Shown here piece after piece: positions 36,559 to 47,100 of a stretch of DNA of 64,000 nucleotides. This DNA is from Coprobacter secundus. GTDB lineage: Bacteria; Bacteroidota; Bacteroidia; Bacteroidales; Coprobacteraceae. Made by a program: the position numbers and the translations under genes. Each line of letters opens with the position of its first letter. The stretch's first letter is position 1. The notes under the pieces are model-generated. The model worked only from the letters and a program-made list of their open reading frames with translations. It was not told the origin of the DNA and made no database searches. The stretch is taken from positions 186,001-250,000 of the forward strand of contig JTDA01000004.1 of NCBI GenBank assembly GCA_000803105.1, in the 5' to 3' direction.

Positions 36559-36566
36559 CAAAAGTA
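36559..36566 (-). promoter_or_regulatory. Promoter -7 box immediately before the AlbA_2 gene
   Basis: The minus strand reads TACTTTTG, an exact TAnnTTTG, only 4 bp before the ATG. Transcription starting the usual 4-7 bp downstream of the box would make a leaderless mRNA. Confidence 0.5.
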
Positions 36567-36670
36567 CAAAAAAGAGTATTTATCCTGCAAAAACTATCAT
36601 CGCATAAACTTTTCATATATCATTTTAGCCGTAAATAATATATCAATTAGTTCCCCAAAAACAGCACACT

Positions 36671-36855
36671 TCTATAATCAACTTAAATTTTGCACAAGTC
36701 GGTTTTAAGAATTTCTTTTGTGGGAGTTTTTCTAAATTTCATGAGAATGATAACGGGTATCTGACGAATAAAGACGAGAAAAAACAACCGAAAGAAAACA
36801 CAAAAATGTCCAGATAATATTCCCTTATTGGAAAATTTAGACAATTGTCTCTTAA
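36671..36855 (+). repeat. Dispersed intergenic repeat, copy C (MITE-like)
   Basis: About 185 bp with the most complete right half. The left part has ACTTAAATTTTGCACAAGTC, then GGTTTTAAGAATTTCTTTTG; the middle has CAACCGAAAGAAAACACAAA then AATGTCC, AGATAATATTCCCTTATTGG and AAAATTTAGACAATTGTCTC. The right terminus (TTTAGACAATTGTCTCTTAA) is roughly the inverse of the left termini of copies B and D. Confidence 0.6.
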
Positions 36856-36919
36856 TATCCAATGCATTTTTATAATATTTTTAAAGATATCAGAACAACT
36901 ATTTTCCCGATATTTTTTC

Positions 36920-36927
36920 TACATTTG
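36920..36927 (+). promoter_or_regulatory. Promoter -7 box of ddh
   Basis: TACATTTG matches TAnnTTTG and lies 50 bp before the ddh ATG. Confidence 0.5.
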
Positions 36928-36977
36928 CAACATCTTTACAGACAAAAACAAAAGTAAACGATAAAAATATAAGCAAA

Positions 36978-37874
36978 ATGAAAAAAATTAGAGCAGCCAT
37001 AGTTGGATATGGCAATATTGGTAAATATGTGTTGGAAGCCCTCCAAGCTGCCCCCGATTTCGAAATAGCCGGTATCGTACGTCGTGATGCCTCAAACATT
37101 CCAGCTGAACTAAAAGAATATCCTGTAACTGAAGATATTGCGTCACTCCAACAAGTAAACGTAGCCATTTTATGTACTCCCACTCGGAAGGTAGAAGCTT
37201 TTGCAGAAAAAGCCTTGGCTTTAGGAATCAATACAGTAGACAGTTTTGACATACATACACAAATATGGGAATTGAAATGCCATCTCGATACTGTGGCTAA
37301 ACAACATAATGCCGTTTCTATCACGGCAGCCGGATGGGATCCCGGTAGCGATTCTATTGTTCGCGCCCTCATGCAGGCTTGTGCCCCTAAAGGCATAACC
37401 TATACCAATTTCGGACCGGGTATGAGCATGGGACACACAGTTGCCGTAAAAGCCGTCGATGGAGTAAAAGCAGCACTTTCAATGACAATTCCTTTGGGTA
37501 CTGGCATACACCGTCGCATGGTATACATTGAACTGAAAGACGGGTACAAATTTGAAGACGTTGCAAAAAATATCAAAAACGATCCTTATTTCGTAAATGA
37601 TGAAACCCACGTAATGCAGGTAGAAAATGTTGATGATTTATTAGATATGGGACATGGAGTACACATGACCAGAAAAGGTGTCTCTGGAAAAACGCAGAAT
37701 CAACTGTTCGAATTCAATATGAAAATAAACAATCCTGCCCTTACCGGACAAGTATTGGTTGCCGTAGCTCGTGCATCCATGTTACAAAAGCCAGGATGTT
37801 ATACAATGATCGAAATACCGGTTATCGATATGCTATACGGCAATAAAGAATCATTAATTAAACACCTTGTATAA
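36978..37874 (+). CDS. ddh: meso-Diaminopimelate dehydrogenase
   Basis: A 298-residue NADPH-dependent enzyme that makes meso-DAP from tetrahydrodipicolinate in one step, for lysine and peptidoglycan. It shows the Rossmann start IRAAIVGYGNIGKYVLEAL and ILCTPTRKVE. The family's substrate-binding segments are NTVDSFDIH, AAGWDPGSDSIVRAL near residues 116-130, FGPGMSMGHTVAVKAVDGV split over 147-165, and GTGIHRRMVYIE. The length is typical of the family. It is a single-gene unit with its own promoter. Confidence 0.93.
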   Translation: MKKIRAAIVGYGNIGKYVLEALQAAPDFEIAGIVRRDASNIPAELKEYPVTEDIASLQQVNVAILCTPTRKVEAFAEKALALGINTVDSFDIHTQIWELKCHLDTVAKQHNAVSITAAGWDPGSDSIVRALMQACAPKGITYTNFGPGMSMGHTVAVKAVDGVKAALSMTIPLGTGIHRRMVYIELKDGYKFEDVAKNIKNDPYFVNDETHVMQVENVDDLLDMGHGVHMTRKGVSGKTQNQLFEFNMKINNPALTGQVLVAVARASMLQKPGCYTMIEIPVIDMLYGNKESLIKHLV

Positions 37875-37914
37875 AAGTAAACAATACCGACGAACAGTCT
37901 TTAAAATATTTTTA

Positions 37915-37960
37915 TACCTTTGTGAAGTTGTCCTAATATTCAATATGGGACAGCTTTTTT
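37915..37960 (+). promoter_or_regulatory. lgt promoter overlapping a hairpin with T-tract
   Basis: TACCTTTG (37915-37922) is a TAnnTTTG -7 box. GTTGTCC (37927-37933) and GGGACAGC (37947-37954) form a stem followed by six T (37955-37960). The hairpin is either the ddh terminator overlapping the lgt promoter or an attenuator in the lgt leader. Confidence 0.5.
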
Positions 37961-37981
37961 ATTTATTATAAAAGTAAGCTT

Positions 37982-38830
37982 ATGTTAGATTTCATTACCT
38001 GGACGGCAGATCCGGCAATTTTTTCCATTTTTTCACGGGAAATCCGCTGGTACGGATTATTTTTTGCAATAGGTTTTTTAATCGGATACCAGATTGAAGA
38101 TAAAATTTTCAAGCATGATAAAGCCCCGGAAGGGTGGGTAGACAAAATATTTATCTATACCATTATCGCGACAGTAATAGGCGCACGATTAGGGCATTGC
38201 TTGTTTTACGGATGGGATTACTATTCTCAACATCCTATCGAAATATTAAAAATTTGGGAAGGAGGTCTCGCCAGTCACGGAGGAGCAATAGGAATCATCA
38301 TCGCCATACTTATATATTCCAAAAAAGTAACACATAAAAATCCTCTTTGGGCCTTTGACCGATTGGTTATACCCACAGCTTTAGTTGGTGCACTTATACG
38401 CATGGGGAACTTAATGAATCATGAAATATACGGACATCCGACCCATCTCCCTTGGGGATTTCGATTCATAGAAAACATTACGGCTTGGCGTCAAGGAATG
38501 GAGCCCATATTCTCTGCTCCATCCCATCCGACACAAATCTACGAAGCATTATGTTACTTCATCATCTTTTTGTTATTGATGTACATGTATTGGAAAAAAA
38601 ATGCCGGACAACGTCAAGGGCTCATTTTCGGAGTATTTCTTGTCGGAGTATTCTTCTCTCGGTTCTGTATTGAATTCCTAAAAAATAATCAAGAAGAATT
38701 TGAAGAAAATATGATTCTGAACATGGGACAGTTATTAAGTATTCCATTTGTTATATTCGGTATATACCTAATAATCAGGTCACTAAAACACCCCATCGAT
38801 ACAGGAGCCATTATTTATAAAAAACATTAA
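37982..38830 (+). CDS. lgt: Prolipoprotein diacylglyceryl transferase
   Basis: The 282-residue polytopic inner-membrane enzyme transfers diacylglycerol from phosphatidylglycerol to the lipobox cysteine. It has IRWYGLFFAIGFLIGYQ at the start, the Lgt signature GALIRMGNLMNHEIYG near residues 135-150, WEGGLASHGGAIGI near 94-107, FRFIEN and PSHPTQIYEALCYF. This is the first step in maturing the many lipoproteins of this organism, including the SusD, TPR and PepSY-like proteins in this window. Confidence 0.95.
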   Translation: MLDFITWTADPAIFSIFSREIRWYGLFFAIGFLIGYQIEDKIFKHDKAPEGWVDKIFIYTIIATVIGARLGHCLFYGWDYYSQHPIEILKIWEGGLASHGGAIGIIIAILIYSKKVTHKNPLWAFDRLVIPTALVGALIRMGNLMNHEIYGHPTHLPWGFRFIENITAWRQGMEPIFSAPSHPTQIYEALCYFIIFLLLMYMYWKKNAGQRQGLIFGVFLVGVFFSRFCIEFLKNNQEEFEENMILNMGQLLSIPFVIFGIYLIIRSLKHPIDTGAIIYKKH

Positions 38831-38911
38831 AACTACTATATAAGGGGAGGTTGCTCTTTCAGACAATACTCCCTTTATTTATCGTAACATTTGCTGTCAT
38901 TTACCACCATT

Positions 38912-39850
38912 ATGAATGTAAAAGTTAAAGGGTACACATTAGGAGCTCTTGCTGCCGCCACTTATGGAATGAATCCATTATTCGCTTTACCTTTATATAA
39001 AGCGGGGATGAATCCCGATTCTGTCCTTTTCTTTAGATACTTATTTGCAATTCCTGTATTAGGCATTATGATCAAAGTCCGAGGAAGAAATTTTAAACTT
39101 CAAAAGAAAGAAATTTTACCATTGATTATCATGGGATTATTAGTGGCACTTTCATCCCTTACCCTCTTCCAAAGCTATAACTACATGGAAGCCGGCATTG
39201 CATCAACACTATTATTCATCTACCCAATTCTGGTAGCCCTGATTATGTCTTTCGTCTTTAAAGAAAAATTGACTATGCAAACTATCCTATGCATTTTACT
39301 CGCATTAGCCGGAATCGGATTGCTTTACAAAGGCGGTGACGGTACAACCCTTAGCCTGACAGGGATAGCACTGGTTATTATTTCCGCACTCTCCTATGCA
39401 ATCTATATTGTGAGTGTAAATCAGTCAACATTAAAAAACGTTGCTACTCTTAAACTGACATTTTATATATTACTTTTCGGTCTAACTCTTTTTCTGGTAC
39501 GTATAGATTTTGGAAAAAGCCTCCACATTGTCAACACTTGGTACCTCTGGGGTAATCTGATTGCATTAGCAATATTTCCCACAGCCATATCATTTCTCTG
39601 TACTACACAAGCTATCCAATATATAGGCTCTACACCTACAGCCATTCTTGGGGCCCTGGAACCTCTGACTGCCGTATTTTTTGGAGTAACCATTTTCGGT
39701 GAATCACTGACTCCCAGACTTAGTTGCGGAATAGTAATGATTATTTTGGCCGTTACTTTTATTATAGCCGGAGGCAATATTACTTCTCATCTGATACGTT
39801 TTAGAAAGCTCTTTCCCAGACTTCCTATCAGAAAAAGAGCCAGACAATAA
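38912..39850 (+). CDS. EamA/DMT-family transporter
   Basis: From the ATG at 38912 the product is 312 residues with ten predicted transmembrane helices in two EamA repeats (about 8-137 and 150-290). Repeat-end motifs are YMEAGIASTLLFIYPILVAL and STPTAILGALEPLTAVFFGV. DMT exporters of this type move small metabolites or amino acids; the substrate is not deducible. The upstream TTG at 38891 is a less likely start. It follows lgt by about 80 bp, with a weak hairpin between them. Confidence 0.88.
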   Translation: MNVKVKGYTLGALAAATYGMNPLFALPLYKAGMNPDSVLFFRYLFAIPVLGIMIKVRGRNFKLQKKEILPLIIMGLLVALSSLTLFQSYNYMEAGIASTLLFIYPILVALIMSFVFKEKLTMQTILCILLALAGIGLLYKGGDGTTLSLTGIALVIISALSYAIYIVSVNQSTLKNVATLKLTFYILLFGLTLFLVRIDFGKSLHIVNTWYLWGNLIALAIFPTAISFLCTTQAIQYIGSTPTAILGALEPLTAVFFGVTIFGESLTPRLSCGIVMIILAVTFIIAGGNITSHLIRFRKLFPRLPIRKRARQ

Positions 39851-39858
39851 ATAAATGC

Positions 39859-40374
39859 CTAATTCTCTGGTTCAGCAGCCCCACTTATTGTTTCCTCTTT
39901 TACTTCACGGGAAGCTTTAGCTGCCTGCCCTTCTTCAATAAGCTTTACACTATATGCTCTTTTCAACAGGTAATCTATCGAACATTTACCGGGGCCCAAC
40001 ATTAAAATGGTAATATAAATTCCTAAATACAGCATTGGCAATTCAATATTGGATAATGTAATAACCGGATAAGTAAAAAATGTAGCTATTACCATCCCGA
40101 AAATTAAAGGTAAAACTGCCAATCGTGTCATCAACCCCACAACAAGCAAAATCGAACAACCAACCTCTGCCAACAATATTAGTGTTAAAGATATTGCACG
40201 TCCCATCCCCAGAGGATCAGGAAAAGTATCTACCATCAAATCAAAATTCTCAATCTTTGCAATCCCATGTGACAGCATCAAAACTCCTATAAATACCCGT
40301 AAAAACAATCGGGCAAAATTAGAACAACACTCCGAGAGCATAATGTTCATAAATACAGATAACCTCTTATTCAT
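39859..40374 (-). CDS. DoxX-family membrane protein
   Basis: This 171-residue protein has four transmembrane helices and the DoxX hallmarks ARLFLRVFIGVLMLSHGIAKI near residues 21-41 (split), LTLILLAEVGCSILLVVGL and MVIATFF. DoxX-like proteins are inner-membrane proteins linked in some bacteria to quinone or redox functions; no specific reaction can be assigned. The tail (about 145-171) is charged and rich in Glu and Ala. It converges with the EamA gene, 8 bp apart. Confidence 0.85.
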   Translation of the reverse strand: MNKRLSVFMNIMLSECCSNFARLFLRVFIGVLMLSHGIAKIENFDLMVDTFPDPLGMGRAISLTLILLAEVGCSILLVVGLMTRLAVLPLIFGMVIATFFTYPVITLSNIELPMLYLGIYITILMLGPGKCSIDYLLKRAYSVKLIEEGQAAKASREVKEETISGAAEPEN

Positions 40375-40462
40375 AATATTTCTATTTTTGTTATTAATAA
40401 CAAATAAACTCTAACAAACAACAATCTTAGAGGACCATTTGTTCCCCTCCAATAAATATATA

Positions 40463-41908
40463 TTACCAATTATCTGTTCTAAATGAAGAGACCGGTATTC
40501 CTGATGTACTAAATAAAGATGCTTCTGCATAATTCTTAAAAGCATAACGAGCCGCAACCGGCTTTTCCACTTCATCACTCCATACTATAATAGCTTTTGT
40601 TCTTGTATCAAATACCGCTTTGGCCGGATGAAAGACTTTATCTGTACCGGCAATTTCAAAACTCTTTAGAGGTGTATTTACAGGTATCAGCCCTCCATAC
40701 CCTAAATCATCAAAAGTTATATAAATCTTCCCGTCCTTCATTTCCATCGACTTATATACCGGAGCCGAATAAACAATACCTTTTTTCCCATAAGTCTTAG
40801 CCAAAGCCCAATAAGCCAATCGCTCGGCAACAACCTCTTTATTAGCCGGATGTATACAATCTATATCACCGACATCCATAGTAGTAACCATACCTGAATT
40901 AGGGATATTCAACATACTCTTCAGCTGTACCTCCCGCATAAGAGCTGTTTGCACATCATCTGCATTATCATATCTATAAGGAGCAATTTGGACATAATAA
41001 AAAGGCAATGCCCCAAGTCCCCATTTGTCCCGCAAGTCTTTCACAAAAGCAGGAAATAAACGGGCATACTTTTCTACATTTCCCCTATTACTCTCTCCCT
41101 GATACCAAAGAAAACCTCTTATTGTAAAATTTGTCAAAGGAGCAAGCTTTGCATTATACAACACACACGGAGTATTATGCGGACGCTCTATCTTTTCTTT
41201 ATCATCCAAGTGAGAAAGACCTATCTCCGGGAAATCAGCTAATGCCTCTCTGCTCATCCAGGCTTCAATTTGAGTTCCTCCTAATGTAGAAACAATAATC
41301 CCAACTGGGACTTTTAAAGCTTCCTGCAAATAACAAGCATATAAATAGGCCACTGCACTTGTATATGCAACATTTTCAGAAGAATTGTCCATCCAACGAC
41401 CGATACAGTCATTTTGAGGTTTCTTACTATATTGCCAAGTCCAATTTCCATTCTCATCCATATCCGATGTATATATCCTTATGGGAATACTCGGATTGGA
41501 TTTCGCTATAATTTTATTCGAATTCAAAACCGGTTGGTACGGAAAACCTCTCATAGGGACTTCCATATTCGACTGTCCGGAACATAGCCAAACTTCTCCA
41601 ATCAGAATATTTCTCAAGACCAAACATTCTCCATCATCTATCATAATCTCATAGGGGCCACCTGCAACAGGAGTGGATACTTGTATCTCCCAACTACCAT
41701 CTTTGCCGCTTTTTGTCATATACATTTTACTATCCCACGAAGTTCTTACTTTTATCCCGATATTAAAACTCGCTTTTCCCCACAATTTTACTTTAGTCTG
41801 CTGTTGCAGCACCATCCCGTCAGCCAACACCGATGGCAATTGAATTTTCGCACTAACTGCTGTTACGAAAAATAACAAACCTATAACAAATCTTATTCTC
41901 CTTCCCAT
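40463..41908 (-). CDS. Sialate O-acetylesterase (SASA/CE20-like), exported
   Basis: This 481-residue exported esterase has a signal peptide (residues 1 to about 21) and a leading beta-sandwich (IQLPSVLADGMVLQQQTKVKLWGKA split over 22-46). It has a SGNH-type fold with Ser in WLCSGQSNMEVP near residues 112-123, GTQIEAWMS, FLWYQGESNRGN, and the catalytic Asp/His region DVGDIDCIHPANK near residues 345-357. It removes O-acetyl groups from sialic acids so that sialidases can act, consistent with host-glycan use. It may instead deacetylate plant glycans, as some family members do. Confidence 0.88.
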   Translation of the reverse strand: MGRRIRFVIGLLFFVTAVSAKIQLPSVLADGMVLQQQTKVKLWGKASFNIGIKVRTSWDSKMYMTKSGKDGSWEIQVSTPVAGGPYEIMIDDGECLVLRNILIGEVWLCSGQSNMEVPMRGFPYQPVLNSNKIIAKSNPSIPIRIYTSDMDENGNWTWQYSKKPQNDCIGRWMDNSSENVAYTSAVAYLYACYLQEALKVPVGIIVSTLGGTQIEAWMSREALADFPEIGLSHLDDKEKIERPHNTPCVLYNAKLAPLTNFTIRGFLWYQGESNRGNVEKYARLFPAFVKDLRDKWGLGALPFYYVQIAPYRYDNADDVQTALMREVQLKSMLNIPNSGMVTTMDVGDIDCIHPANKEVVAERLAYWALAKTYGKKGIVYSAPVYKSMEMKDGKIYITFDDLGYGGLIPVNTPLKSFEIAGTDKVFHPAKAVFDTRTKAIIVWSDEVEKPVAARYAFKNYAEASLFSTSGIPVSSFRTDNW

Positions 41909-41967
41909 TATATCAAACTACATTATTATATAAATCAAATATTTTTTTTGTCAATAAGCCCCAAAAT

Positions 41968-43239
41968 TTACCCATCACTTTTACCACTCTCTTTCTTCTT
42001 AGAACCCCGATTGCGATTAAGCGCAGATTTTGGCTTTCCATTATTTTTTCTTCTTCTATGCCCCTGTTTCTTCCCGGAAAATGATTGCGGATTGTACACC
42101 GGGGCTTCACCAATCTCTGGAGAAAGAGGTATTTTGTAAATATCCTTCTCCAAAAATCTTTCTATCCGGTAAAATCGCCCTTGCTCGGTTTCCGATACAA
42201 GCGTTATCGCAGCACCCTCCGCATTGGCCCGAGCAGTACGCCCGATACGATGAATATAATCTTCCGGGTCGTGCGGTACATCATAATTAATAACCAACAC
42301 AATATCCGTAATATCTATTCCCCGAGCTACAATATCAGTTGCAACAAGAATATCGATTTTCCCATTCTTAAAATCCAACATTACCTCCTCTCTCTGAAAC
42401 TGTTCCAAATCTGAATGCATTGCAGCAACAGAATATTTCATTCGTTTTAGAGTATATGCAAGGTCTTTGACCTTCTGCTTCGAAGAAGAAAATATAATAG
42501 TTTTACCGGCTATGGGTTTACTGAACAATTCTTTTATAATAGGCATCTTTTGGGCTTCATAACAAATATATACCGATTGTAGAATCGCCTCATTCGGTTT
42601 AGATATAGCAACATTTATCTCTGACGGATTATGCAAAATATTTTTGGCAAGCTGACGTATTTTCGAAGGCATCGTTGCCGAAAACAGAATAGTCTGTCGT
42701 CTCATCGGCAATTGCTTTCCTATCTGCATAATATCATCATAAAACCCCATATCCAGCATACGGTCGGCTTCATCGAGAATAAAATGCTCTACGCCCGACA
42801 AATCGATATCACTATGCATCAAGTGGGATATCAACCGACCCGGTGTAGCAATAACTACATCAGCCCCCATTTGGATACCCCGTTTCTGCTGCTCCCATAA
42901 AGCACCGTCTCCTCCCCCATATACAACAACTGTAGATATAGGCAAAAAATAAGAAAATCCTTCAAATTGCATATCTATCTGTTGGGCAAGTTCTCTCGTA
43001 GGAGCTATAATGACTGTACGCACTTTATCACATTTTCCAGCATTCTTATGCAACAAATTCAACAACGGCAAGATATAAGCTGCCGTTTTACCGGTCCCCG
43101 TCTGAGCACATGCAATCAAATCCCTCCCTTCCAATATAATAGGAATAGTTAGCTCCTGAATAGGAGTTGTTTCCTTAAAATTCATCGCATCCAGCCCTTG
43201 CAAGATCTCTTCGTCTAAATCTAACTCACTAAATTTCAT
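41968..43239 (-). CDS. DEAD-box ATP-dependent RNA helicase
   Basis: The protein is 423 residues. It has the Q motif (FKETTPIQ), motif I AQTGTGKTAAY near residues 45-55, Ia PTRELAQQ, GG, motif Ib TPGRL, motif II DEAD, motif III SAT, motif IV IIFSSSK, motif V ATDIVARGIDI and motif VI HRIGRTAR. A basic C-terminal tail (about 378-423: KKQGHRRRKNNGK, RNRGSKKKE) probably adds RNA affinity, as in RhlE/CsdA-like helicases. The role is likely ribosome assembly or mRNA turnover. A minus-strand TAATTTTG box lies 23 bp upstream of its start. Confidence 0.94.
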   Translation of the reverse strand: MKFSELDLDEEILQGLDAMNFKETTPIQELTIPIILEGRDLIACAQTGTGKTAAYILPLLNLLHKNAGKCDKVRTVIIAPTRELAQQIDMQFEGFSYFLPISTVVVYGGGDGALWEQQKRGIQMGADVVIATPGRLISHLMHSDIDLSGVEHFILDEADRMLDMGFYDDIMQIGKQLPMRRQTILFSATMPSKIRQLAKNILHNPSEINVAISKPNEAILQSVYICYEAQKMPIIKELFSKPIAGKTIIFSSSKQKVKDLAYTLKRMKYSVAAMHSDLEQFQREEVMLDFKNGKIDILVATDIVARGIDITDIVLVINYDVPHDPEDYIHRIGRTARANAEGAAITLVSETEQGRFYRIERFLEKDIYKIPLSPEIGEAPVYNPQSFSGKKQGHRRRKNNGKPKSALNRNRGSKKKESGKSDG

Positions 43240-43261
43240 ATAATATATAACATATAATTTT

Positions 43262-43269
43262 CAAAATTA
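43262..43269 (-). promoter_or_regulatory. Promoter -7 box of the helicase gene
   Basis: The minus strand reads TAATTTTG, an exact TAnnTTTG, 23 bp before the ATG at 43239. Confidence 0.5.
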
Positions 43270-43775
43270 CGATAAATTACGGATTTTGTACAGATTTCTA
43301 CCTTAATTTAATTTTTATCTAATATCCTTGATCATAACTCAACCTTACAAGTGAAACAATTTTTTTTAAAAAGTTTACAAATTAATCCATTTTATTACTA
43401 CAACTTTCAAAATGATAGGTTCAAAGCTCAAATTTATTAACGAACGTCAATAATAAAATTTTTCAAAATATTTATCTATATAATTTTGTATTTATATATA
43501 AAGCATTATATATTATAATATATATAATAAACTGTATTTTTTTATTCATCTGCAAAATCATAAAAAACTTCACATTTCTCTACAAGTATTTTTTGGATAA
43601 TAGATAACCTTAAACCCCTTTACTTATAGCCATATATATAAAACATTGACTACATAAACATATAAGGGCATTTTTAAAAGAATACTCACTGATTTGCAAC
43701 AAAAAATCATAAATTAACTAAGTTAATTATTACTAAATAATATATGCATATTATTTTTTTTATCGTTCTTAAATA

Positions 43776-43783
43776 TATATTTG
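43776..43783 (+). promoter_or_regulatory. Candidate promoter -7 box of the PUL
   Basis: TATATTTG, followed by TAACAAATTT, is the only exact TAnnTTTG I see in the last 400 bp before susC. If used, the mRNA has an unusually long 5' leader. Confidence 0.4.
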
Positions 43784-44128
43784 TAACAAATTTAAAAATA
43801 GAACGTGATTATTAAAAAGTAATTGAAAAATATATTTAATCAGAAATCATCAAATATCGTGAACTAAAAACACATAATACCTATGGCATGATTCAAACAT
43901 TCAAAACAACTTTTATTCATCTCTCTTTATCACTATCGAGAAATGCTAATATTAAAACAATTCAATAAAAATATTACAAAAAAATAATCTATACTAAAAA
44001 CAAGAAATTACAAAACTCTTTTTTATTCGGAAAATTTCCAAAGACACATTGACATTCAAAGGGTTCTTATGTCAATAGTTGTTAAACACAAAATGAATGA
44101 ACCCCTTAATAATTTATTAAATAAACTT

Positions 44129-47100
44129 ATGAAAAAACTTTTACTCGGACCGCATCAGTCGATCCTATTACTTGTTTTTCCCATATTTTTAATTTTCACC
44201 TCATGGCAACATGCTATAGCCAATGATGTTGTGGCAGGCATACAGAGTTCCCAACAAAAAAAGACCATTGTAAAAGGTGTGGTAAAAGACGAAAAAGGCG
44301 AGCCTCTAATCGGTGTGAGTATTGCCTTGAAAAATTCTACACAAGGCACTATGACCGATATAGATGGCAACTATAGTATTTCCATCGAAACCGAAAATCC
44401 GGAACTGATATTCTCATACATTGGATATACCTCACAAACTGTTGTTGTCAATGGCAGAACAGAAATCAATATCACTCTGAGAGAAGAAAGCCATGTACTA
44501 AACGAAGTAGTTGTAACTGCTATGGGTATCATGCGTAAAGAAAAATCTCTTACCTATGCTACACAACAAATCAAAAGTGAAGACTTAAATAAAGTACAGG
44601 ACCCGAACGTCGCCAATTCCATAGAGGGAAAAGTATCCGGAGTAGTGATTACTCCAAGTGCCGGTGGTGCCGGTGGTGCATCTAAAATCATCCTTCGGGG
44701 TAATAAATCTATTTTAGGGTCCAGCACTCCACTGATTGTTGTCGATGGTGTTCCTATGACAAATAGTACTCGTAATCAATTAGATATGAATAGCGGAGCA
44801 AATCTGACCTACGCAAGCTCCGCAGAAGGCTCTGACCCACTTTCCATGATCAATCCGGACGATATCGAATCTATCAACGTACTGAAAGGTGCCAATGCCG
44901 CTGCACTCTATGGTTCGGCAGCAGCCAATGGAGTCGTAATGATAACCACCAAAAAAGGTAAGGAAGGTAAACTCGCCATTAATTTCTCTTCTAATCTTAC
45001 TTTTGATACCCCCCTTTTAACTCCGAATATCCAAAACATTTATGGAGCTTCTGTTACCTCTTTATCTGGTATTGGAGACCAGCTCTCGGTAGACAGCTGG
45101 GGTAATAAAGTAGCCTCCAGAAGCGCTGATAACTTAATCATAAACGTACCGATGGACGAAGACAAATTTGGAGGGGGTACTCGCGAAGTACATTTACGTA
45201 ACAGTGCAGGAAATGACTTGGATGATTTCTACCGCACCGGTCTTACCACCAACAACTCCATCGCTTTATCAGGAGGTACTGAGAAAATACAGACCTATTT
45301 CTCGTTTGGAAATTCTCATGCAAACGGTATGTTAGAAAACAATACATATAATCGAAACTCCTTTGCATTACGTCAAAGCTACGAATTCTTCAAACGCCTT
45401 CATTTCAATGTAAACATGAATTACGTACAGACAGTCACGCGAAACCGTCCGGGAGGTGGTACTGTACTCAACCCTATCTATCATATGTATACCATGCCGC
45501 GTAATATAGACATAGACTATTACCGGAATAACTATGTCAAAAACGGAAATTGGAATAGTGAACTACAAAGTCTGTATGTTTTGAACCAAGGTGTATACCA
45601 ATGGACTCAACAACGCGTGGCCCTCTCCGGCCCTATGCAAAACTGGGCCTATATGGAAAGCATGCAAAACAATCCTTATTGGTTGATGAACCAAAACAGA
45701 GGGAAACAGACCGAAGACCGCTTTTACGGGACAGTAACCGGCCGTGCAGATATCTATGATGGTTTGAGTTTCCAGGCTCGTGTCAGTATCGACCATACCA
45801 AATACACAAACGACAGTCGCCGTTACGCCACGACATTCAATCCTTCCGGAATGGAAGACTACGGTCGGTATTGGAAAGACATATCCAAATCAGAAGAGAT
45901 ATATACCGATTATTTATTAAGCTACAATAAAGATATCAAAGATTTTTCGGTATCGGCAACCGCAGGTTGGGTAGGCCACGTTATCAAAGGTGAAATTCAA
46001 AAAACTGACGTAGTAGCTACCTATATAGACCCAAATAAAAGAATGCTCTCAGACCGTATCAACCTGTTTGAGACAAATGCCGGAGGTTCGGGTGCCACGA
46101 CAACTACCCTTTCTTCCAACTGGGATAAGGCAGCCCTTTTTACAGCTCAATTAGGATGGAAAGATATGGTATATATTGATGGTTCTTACCGTCGCGACTG
46201 GTATCGCGCCTACAAACAATTCGAAGACAGGGGTACTCCCGACAATTATGGGTATTTCGGCGTGGGTGCTAATGCCATCGTCAGCTCTATTGTTAAACTG
46301 CCCGAGTGGTTCAACTATATGAAATATCGTCTTTCCTATTCCGAAGTGGGTAACTCCATTCCGAATATCGTTTACGCCAAAGGCTCGGAAAATCTTCAAA
46401 CTGGAACGATATCTCAAAGTACATTCGCTCGTTTTGCAAATCCATTGCCCGAAAAGACCAAATCATTCGAAACCGGTCTCGAAATGTTATTCTTCAACAA
46501 CAACTTGAATGTAGACCTTACATATTACAATTCCAAAATGCAAGACCTCTATATGCTGGCAACCAATGCATCCGGATTGTCTGAACCTGTCAACTCAGGA
46601 AAAGTACGCAATCAAGGTATCGAAGCTACTGTAGGTTACAATTTCTGGTTCGGTAAAAATTGGAGTTGGAAAACTGCATATAATGTATCGTTCAATGACA
46701 ACAAAATACTCGAGACTTCTTATGAAAAGGATGGCAGTGAAAAACTTATCTATCAAGATGTTGCCGGTGTACGCGTTCGTTACCGGAAGGGCGGGTCTAT
46801 CGGAGATATGTATGTCACCGACTTCAAACGTGACGAAAACGGACATTATGTACTCTCTTCCAGCGGTAAAACCCAGATGGAAACAGAAGCTAATAAGATG
46901 TATACCATCTATGCGGGCAATATGAACTCAAAATGGCAAATGGGTTGGAGTAACACTATCAAGTTCAAAGACTTTACACTCTTTTTCCTTATCAACGGAC
47001 GTATTGGCGGTAAAGTAATTTCACTCACCGAAGCCTATCTTGACAACCTCGGTCTTTCTAAACGTACTGCCGACGCTCGCATGAATGCTGAAGCAAATAA

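Larger units (their letters stand above)
36555..36977. other. Gene-free region between the AlbA_2 gene and ddh
   Basis: About 420 bp between divergent genes. It contains repeat copy C (36671-36855), the AlbA_2 promoter at one end and the ddh promoter at the other. The open frame on the plus strand through 36003-36638 is antisense to the AlbA_2 gene and not credible. Confidence 0.5.
43240..44128. other. Long AT-rich region upstream of the PUL
   Basis: About 890 bp with no credible gene. It carries the helicase promoter on the minus strand and, on the plus strand, a likely susC promoter at 43776-43783. That leaves a leader of roughly 340 nt. Runs of TATATA-type sequence occur near 43490-43530. 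Confidence 0.5.

Noticed and set aside
36003-36638. 211-codon plus-strand frame
   Set aside because: It is antisense to the AlbA_2 gene, which has recognisable domain motifs and a promoter; the frame is Phe/Ile/Cys-rich as expected for a shadow.
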